Origin: Porphyromonadaceae bacterium UBA3318
Lineage (GTDB): Bacteria > Bacteroidota > Bacteroidia > Bacteroidales > Muribaculaceae
Reading direction: 5' to 3'
NCBI GenBank assembly: GCA_002361235.1
Contig: DESI01000079.1
Location: 8,319-28,614, forward strand
Length of the DNA stretch: 20,296 nt
A program made the position numbers and the translations under genes. The notes beneath the pieces are model-generated. The model made no database searches and had not been told where the DNA came from. It was given only the letters and a program-made list of their open reading frames with translations. Of this stretch, positions 16,243-20,296 are shown piece by piece; within the stretch, counting starts at the first letter, position 1; each line of letters begins with the position of its first letter.

Positions 16243-16279
16243 ACGATAAAGTATTAATAATTGTAAAAATGCGCAAAGG

Positions 16280-16306
16280 TTAACACTGTTAATTAACAAT
16301 TGTTAA
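16280..16306. promoter_or_regulatory. Tandem TTAACA palindromes, putative operator of the PUL
   Basis: Two palindromes abut exactly: TTAACA-C-TGTTAA (16280-16292) and TTAACAATTGTTAA (16293-16306), giving four half-sites in alternating orientation. The array lies about 38 bases upstream of the candidate susC -7 box, where an activator would bind. The region is AT-rich, so chance contributes. The remaining stretch to 16386 is pyrimidine-rich, and I see no terminator hairpin for the ABC permease gene in it. Confidence 0.5.
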
Positions 16307-16386
16307 TATTTCACCACCCCGCTTCTCACCCCGTTTTTACCACTTTATTTTCCTGATTTGCCGGCTCTTCCCGACACCCGCCCCCC

Positions 16387-17574
16387 TCAAAGACGCCATG
16401 CGGATTTCACTTTCCGCCGCACGGCCACGATGTTGAACGCCACGATCAGGGCCGTAAGCGCAGCTCCGGTCAGCACCGGCACGAGCACACCCCTCGGCTC
16501 GGCGCCGAGCCCGGTGATGGCTCCGAGGTACGACCAGCGCATGGCGAACATACCGCCGAGCGCCAATACATACGCCGCCACCGACGACACGGCGACCAGC
16601 TTCATATACGGCGCGCCGACCGTGCGCAGGTCATAGCCCAACATCAGCAGCGCGTGCAGCTTGTCGCGGTTCTTCTCCATGATAAGCGACACCGACAGCA
16701 ACAGGATAAAGAAGCTGAGCAACGTGATGACGCCTCCGATTACCAATATAATACCTGTCACTACCTTCAGCAGGAAACTGGCCTGACTGGCGCTCTTGTC
16801 GCCGGCCATCTCCCATCCGTGTTCCTCTAAGTATGGCGCGATGGCCACGTCGCCGGGACTGCTCACGTCCACTATGACGCGCTGCGGCAGCTTCTCCGTG
16901 CCGTCGCCCAGCACGCGGTTGGCTTCCTGCAGGAAACCCTCGGGCACCAGAATGGTGTTCAGGCGGTTGGAGTATCCCGCAATGTGGCCGTGCAACTCCT
17001 TGCGACGCATACCGCTCTCGTCGCTCAGCACCAGCGTCATGGGGATGCCGCTCATTATTCCCTCCGACATGCGGGGCAGCCCGGCCGAGCCGGCGAATCC
17101 GAAGTTATACAGCGTCAGATAGTCCTTGCTTATGATGACGGGCACATCGTCGCTGCCCGGGCGCCACGACCACTGCGACGCGGGCACGTCCACGAACTTG
17201 TCGGGGATGGATTCGAAGAACATATAGGTGCTCATGCTGTGGCTGGCGCCCTGCACGGACATGTATGCCTTGAAATTGTTGGAGGTGAACAGACCAACGT
17301 CCCTGACCCACGGCTGACGGCGCAGGTCGTCTATTTCAGCCTGCGTGAATCCCTGGTCCGCACCCTCCAGGGTCTGGCGCGAGGTCACCTTCTTGTTCAG
17401 CACAAGATAGTCGGTGGATATGAACGAGTCGTCGGCCTCCCAGATGCCCCGGGCGTCCTGATAGAACTGCAGCCCCCCCAGCACGATGGCCAGGCCGATG
17501 AAATTGGATATCACGAAACCCACGATGCGCGGCACCGAGGTGTTTTTCCGCAACAGTCTGCTTACGAGTTTCAT
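16387..17574 (-). CDS. FtsX-like ABC transporter permease
   Basis: A 395-residue inner-membrane protein with the FtsX/MacB/LolC-type layout. One N-terminal membrane helix (about 17-37) is followed by a periplasmic domain (about 40-265) and three C-terminal helices (about 270-298, 324-347, 364-386). Between helices 2 and 3, the cytoplasmic stretch MEKNRDKLHALLMLGYDLRTVG is the usual coupling region that contacts the ATPase. Such permeases usually drive work at the periplasmic side, such as lipoprotein release or signalling, not bulk transport. The start ATG overlaps the ATPase stop as ATGA, so the two are translationally coupled. The substrate is unknown. Confidence 0.88.
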   Translation of the reverse strand: MKLVSRLLRKNTSVPRIVGFVISNFIGLAIVLGGLQFYQDARGIWEADDSFISTDYLVLNKKVTSRQTLEGADQGFTQAEIDDLRRQPWVRDVGLFTSNNFKAYMSVQGASHSMSTYMFFESIPDKFVDVPASQWSWRPGSDDVPVIISKDYLTLYNFGFAGSAGLPRMSEGIMSGIPMTLVLSDESGMRRKELHGHIAGYSNRLNTILVPEGFLQEANRVLGDGTEKLPQRVIVDVSSPGDVAIAPYLEEHGWEMAGDKSASQASFLLKVVTGIILVIGGVITLLSFFILLLSVSLIMEKNRDKLHALLMLGYDLRTVGAPYMKLVAVSSVAAYVLALGGMFAMRWSYLGAITGLGAEPRGVLVPVLTGAALTALIVAFNIVAVRRKVKSAWRL

Positions 17575-18239
17575 AGATGCATTCGTTTGTTATAGTCGAG
17601 CAGCAGGTGGTTGCCCACGCTTGTGGATATGATGCCGGCGCCCTGTCTCCGGGCCTCCTCGGCTATGATTTCGGCGGCGATACGGTTGTTTTCCTCGTCC
17701 AGATGCGACACCGGCTCGTCGAGCAGGATGAAGTCGAAAGGCTGGCACAGGGCGCGGATTATGGCCAGGCGCTGCTGCTGCCCTATCGACATGCGCCCGG
17801 CGGGATAGTCGCGGCGGAACAATATGCCCAGCCGACGCATCCACTCCTCTATCTGCGCCGGCCCGGCATGATTGGTCAATGAATTCTTCAATTGTATGTT
17901 GTCCCAGGCCGAAAGCTCGGGAAAGAGGGAGAGTTCCTGAGGCAAATAGGCTATGTTGACGCGGCGCACGCGCTGCCAGTCGTCGGCATCGAGTCCGGCC
18001 ACGTCCCGGCCGTTGAACAGCAGCGTGCCTTCGTAGTCGGTGCGCGCTCCGTATATATAGGAGCACATCGACGACTTGCCGCCGCCCGACGCAGCCTCCA
18101 CCAATACACTCTCGCCGCGGCGGAACGTCAGGTCGGAGTTCCACACCTCCGACGCCGGAATGCCCTCCCCCTTGAACACACGCGGCAGCATACCGCGCAG
18201 CGTGATGCTTTCAAGCGGACTGAACTCCATCCCTTTCAT
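17571..18239 (-). CDS. ABC transporter ATP-binding protein with degenerate motifs
   Basis: A 222-residue nucleotide-binding domain, partner of the downstream FtsX-like permease. Walker A is AASGGGKSS (49-57), with Ala for the first Gly. The Q-loop is YLPQELSLFPEL (Gln101). The signature is MSIGQQQRLAI (150 on) in place of LSGGQ. Walker B with the catalytic Glu is intact (FILLDEP, 169-175), as is the D-loop SHLD. The switch His is missing: the usual THD position reads TSV (206-208). An unusual N-terminal stretch of about 30 residues precedes the first strand. It may hydrolyse ATP slowly or act as a regulatory ATPase. 55 bases after the lipoprotein gene, overlapping the permease by four bases. 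Confidence 0.9.
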   Translation of the reverse strand: MKGMEFSPLESITLRGMLPRVFKGEGIPASEVWNSDLTFRRGESVLVEAASGGGKSSMCSYIYGARTDYEGTLLFNGRDVAGLDADDWQRVRRVNIAYLPQELSLFPELSAWDNIQLKNSLTNHAGPAQIEEWMRRLGILFRRDYPAGRMSIGQQQRLAIIRALCQPFDFILLDEPVSHLDEENNRIAAEIIAEEARRQGAGIISTSVGNHLLLDYNKRMHL

Positions 18240-18294
18240 TATCCTTATCTCCTCTCTTCCTTATTATAGTATTGCGGCCTGTCCGGCCACGGGG

Positions 18295-19617
18295 TCAATT
18301 CATGCTTAAAATCAGCGCCTTAACCGCATTGACATTCTGATCTTTCGTCTCCGTCTCGCATTCCAGAACCACGCTGCCCGATTTAGGCACCAGTTTCACG
18401 GTCACGAACTTCAGGGCGTTGTTCTCGCCGGGATTCTTGATGAAGTCGGACGAAAGCACCACGCCCATGATGGAGCCTTTAAGTTTCTTGCCCATCACTG
18501 CAGGACTGTTGGCACCGGTCATGGCGCCGCGCTCGAATGTCACGAGCTTGCCCTGCTTGGCGGGGCGACAGTCCAGCTCGTTCAGCAGTCCCATCAGGTC
18601 GGACGTGCTGCCGTCGCCGGTCTGTATGGCTCCCTGGTAGGCGCCTTTGTCATCGCCGCCAACGGATAGGGCCACGGTGCCGTCGATCGAGCTGAGGGCC
18701 CCGAACACCACCGACAGCACCGACAGCTGGCCTTTGGTCTGCTCCTGCAGCTGCTTTATCAGCTTGGCGGGAACGGCCACGCCGATAACGCCGCCGGCAT
18801 TGGCCTTGAGGTCATCGAACAGCGAAGTGTCCAGTTTCTCGGAAGCATACAGGAATTTGGCGTCATCGCCCTTGTCGTTTAGAATATGGGCCGTCAGCTT
18901 CATCAGGCCTTTCTCGAAATTCACGGTGAACGATGCGAAGCCGGCATCCTCGAACACGGTGCTTGTCATCATCTTGACCACGGCGCGCTGCTGGAACGGC
19001 GTGTTGGCGGTGTTCATCATGCCCGCCAAGTCGCACCATCCCGACACCTCTGCATCGCCGTTGGTCAGAATGCCGCTGAAATTGCCGGATGCGAATGACT
19101 GCTTGTCGCTCAGAGCCATGTATTCGCGGATCTTGTCGGGATCGATAGTGCTGCCGCCCGAACCGATCACCCAGAACTGATTGCCTGTCATCGCGTATTT
19201 GCCGGCATGGCTCACGCCGTTGCTTTCCTCCACGGGCTGCCCGGACTCCTTCTGCATCCATGCCTTGAATTTGCCGGTATCGGCCAGGAAGCCTGTAAGA
19301 TACACCTTATAACCGTCGCCGAACGCCACGAATGCCGAGGGTTCGACACCTGTGTCCCCGTTCAAAGCCTGCATGAATTCCTGATTCGACGAGTTTTTGT
19401 CCAAAGCGGCCTTCAGGTCGGCGTCAAGCTCTATCCTGCCATCTTTGACCTTGGCTCCGGCCTTGTCAAGAAGCGATTCGACGTCCACCTGCATTACGAA
19501 CGACGCCGTGTTGGGTACTTTCTGAAGCAATTCCTGGACTTCCGCACCGCCGTTCTTGCGGCACGATGCGAACGACAGCGCCAGCACGAGGGCGCAAAGA
19601 TAGCATATTCTTTTCAT
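18295..19617 (-). CDS. DUF4836-like lipoprotein
   Basis: A 440-residue lipoprotein with lipobox LSFASC (Cys19). The residues after Cys (RKNGGAE) lack the acidic surface-export signal, so I infer it faces the periplasm. The mature protein opens with LLQKVPNTASFVMQVDVESLLDKAG, typical of the DUF4836 family of Bacteroidetes, whose function is unknown. A second, similar beta/alpha pattern recurs in the C-terminal half (DDLKANAGGVIGVAVPAKLI), suggesting two related domains. It precedes the ABC ATPase and permease on the same strand, with a 55-base gap and no terminator seen, which suggests a shared operon. This is a family guess from pattern, with moderate certainty. Confidence 0.82.
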   Translation of the reverse strand: MKRICYLCALVLALSFASCRKNGGAEVQELLQKVPNTASFVMQVDVESLLDKAGAKVKDGRIELDADLKAALDKNSSNQEFMQALNGDTGVEPSAFVAFGDGYKVYLTGFLADTGKFKAWMQKESGQPVEESNGVSHAGKYAMTGNQFWVIGSGGSTIDPDKIREYMALSDKQSFASGNFSGILTNGDAEVSGWCDLAGMMNTANTPFQQRAVVKMMTSTVFEDAGFASFTVNFEKGLMKLTAHILNDKGDDAKFLYASEKLDTSLFDDLKANAGGVIGVAVPAKLIKQLQEQTKGQLSVLSVVFGALSSIDGTVALSVGGDDKGAYQGAIQTGDGSTSDLMGLLNELDCRPAKQGKLVTFERGAMTGANSPAVMGKKLKGSIMGVVLSSDFIKNPGENNALKFVTVKLVPKSGSVVLECETETKDQNVNAVKALILSMN

Positions 19618-19656
19618 AGCCTGTAGTTTAGGTTATTATTTCTATTTCAATAGTTT

Positions 19657-19788
19657 AAAAAGTTAAAAGAGTTTATAAAGTTAAGAAAATCAGTTTATAA
19701 AGTTCACAAAGTTAAAAAGTTAAGATGATAGTGCAGGCATTCGCAAGCTGAGGTATTCTCTTAACTTTATAAACTTTTTCAACTTTTT
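19657..19788. repeat. AT-rich inverted repeat upstream of the lipoprotein gene
   Basis: GTTTATAAAGTTAAGA (19671-19686) recurs as its exact reverse complement at 19759-19774. With mismatches the arms extend to about 30 bases (19657-19686 / 19759-19788). GTTTATAAAGTT also recurs directly at 19693-19704, 22 bases on. A 15-base direct repeat GGTATTCTCTTAACT occurs at 19752-19766 and again at 19806-19820. The whole tract from 19650 to 19850 is built of AAAGTTAA-like units that switch orientation near 19740. A -7-like TAACTTTG for the lipoprotein gene lies inside it at 19714-19707, with no good -33. No gene is seen in the tract. Confidence 0.75.
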
Positions 19789-19869
19789 TCAACTACCAAT
19801 ATCATGGTATTCTCTTAACTCTTTTAACTTTATCAACTTCATTAATTTTTTTGCCAACCCGAAGGGTTG

Positions 19870-19900
19870 AAAAAACTAAGGGCGTCCTCGCGAACGCCCT
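19870..19900 (-). terminator. Intrinsic terminator of tRNA-Tyr
   Basis: AGGGCGT / ACGCCCT (19879-19885 / 19894-19900) forms a 7-bp stem with an 8-base loop. On the minus strand it is followed, after three bases, by six T residues (19875-19870). A second small hairpin, CAACCC-GAA-GGGTTG, sits just beyond at 19855-19869 and may add to termination. Confidence 0.8.
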
Positions 19901-19929
19901 GTAGTTGTATATCGCTGTTTTAATTTGAG

Positions 19930-20012
19930 TGGGTGGAGATGGATTCGAACCACCGTAGGCGTAAGCCAGCAGATTTACAGTCTGCCCCATTTGGCCACTC
20001 TGGTATCCACCC
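19930..20012 (-). tRNA. tRNA-Tyr (GTA)
   Basis: An 83-base tRNA on the minus strand. The acceptor stem GGGTGGA pairs with TCCACCC, discriminator A. The anticodon stem is GCAGA / TCTGC with loop CTGTAAA, anticodon GTA at 19978-19976. A long variable arm, as in bacterial tRNA-Tyr, precedes the T-arm GGTGG-TTCGAAT-CCATC. The 3' CCA is not encoded. Confidence 0.96.
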
Positions 20013-20031
20013 GGGCTTATGTTTTGCACTG

Positions 20032-20062
20032 CAAAGTTAACACTTTTTTTATTTCCTGCAAA
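20032..20062 (-). promoter_or_regulatory. Promoter of tRNA-Tyr
   Basis: On the minus strand TTTG (20062-20059) is followed, after 19 bases, by TAACTTTG (20039-20032), an exact Bacteroidetes-type pair. RNA would start near 20026, about 14 bases before the mature tRNA. Confidence 0.7.
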
Positions 20063-20120
20063 ATTTCGCATCAGGAATTAGGCATCGTTCCTTAAAATAT
20101 ATATATGCCAGGGCGGTGGA

Positions 20121-20199
20121 TTTTCGAGGTAATTTATTCAATCTCAGAGGGAACAGCCTCGCGGCTGCGACCGAGAAGATTGGATAAATTAACCGAAAA
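20121..20199. repeat. Long imperfect palindrome between tRNA-Tyr and the next gene
   Basis: TTTTCG (20121) pairs with CGAAAA (ending 20199). Inside, the AATTTATTCAATCT arm pairs with AGATTGGATAAATT. The centre is CAGCC-TCGC-GGCTG (20154-20167). The whole forms a hairpin of about 79 bases with bulges. It lies between divergent transcription units, so it is not an obvious terminator. No open frame in it looks real. Confidence 0.7.
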
Positions 20200-20259
20200 G
20201 ACACCGGACAAAGCACAAAATAATTGAGAATTGTTATAATAAACTTAATAAAGACAGGC

Positions 20260-20296
20260 ATGACCGAAAGAGATATTACCTCAGACTCGCAGCTGC
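20260..20296 (+). CDS. Start of a gene cut by the window edge
   Basis: An ATG at 20260 opens a frame reading MTERDITSDSQL to the window end. An AT-rich upstream stretch, the divergent position and polar N-terminal codons fit a real start, but only twelve codons are visible. No family can be named. Confidence 0.4.
   Translation, partial: MTERDITSDSQL

Noticed and set aside
6262..20097. Near-identical 17-mer GGCATCRTTCCTTAAAA at 6262 and 20081 as a mobile-element footprint
   Set aside because: One 17-base match with a mismatch is close to chance expectation in 20 kb; kept only as a minor note.
1..20296. CRISPR array, prophage or insertion sequence
   Set aside because: No regularly spaced direct repeats, transposase, integrase or phage structural genes are visible.

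Overview
The window looks like chromosomal DNA of a fairly GC-rich member of the Bacteroidales. A Muribaculaceae-type gut bacterium is my best guess, from gene content and style rather than any marker gene. Three things support this: a complete SusC/SusD/SusE/SusF glycan-uptake cluster, promoters of the Bacteroidetes type (TTTG then TAnnTTTG), and lipoproteins with acidic residues just after the lipobox cysteine.

Positions 1-5108 (minus strand) hold a tight row of mostly housekeeping genes, read ribF, upp, recF, a DUF721/DciA-like gene, a hotdog thioesterase, a single-domain arabinose-5-phosphate isomerase and a TPR-like protein. recF and the DUF721 gene overlap by ATGA. Most other gaps are under 35 bases, so much of this is probably co-transcribed. 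A short GGGA-rich repeat lies at the left edge, and a related one has been read into the C-terminus of the thioesterase.

Positions 5260-7192 (plus strand) carry pfkA and a GNGPSL-motif (DUF115/MptE-like) protein. The latter overlaps tail to tail with a minus-strand AAA-ATPase/PD-(D/E)XK protein at 7151-8704, which has its own clear promoter and looks like an accessory insertion.

Positions 8781-16306 (minus strand) form a PUL core: an upstream array of TTAACA half-sites, a leader of about 190 nt, then susC, susD, susE and susF, closed by a strong intrinsic terminator. SusF appears to have three CBM-like modules and SusE one. No glycoside hydrolase or regulator is present here, so degradation must be encoded elsewhere.

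Positions 16387-19617 (minus strand) carry a DUF4836-like lipoprotein, then an ABC ATPase with degenerate motifs, then an FtsX-like permease. This is the most system-like group of poorly described genes in the window. Positions 19618-20296 hold an AT-rich repeat region with long inverted repeats, tRNA-Tyr with promoter and terminator, a long imperfect palindrome, and the first codons of a plus-strand gene cut by the window edge.
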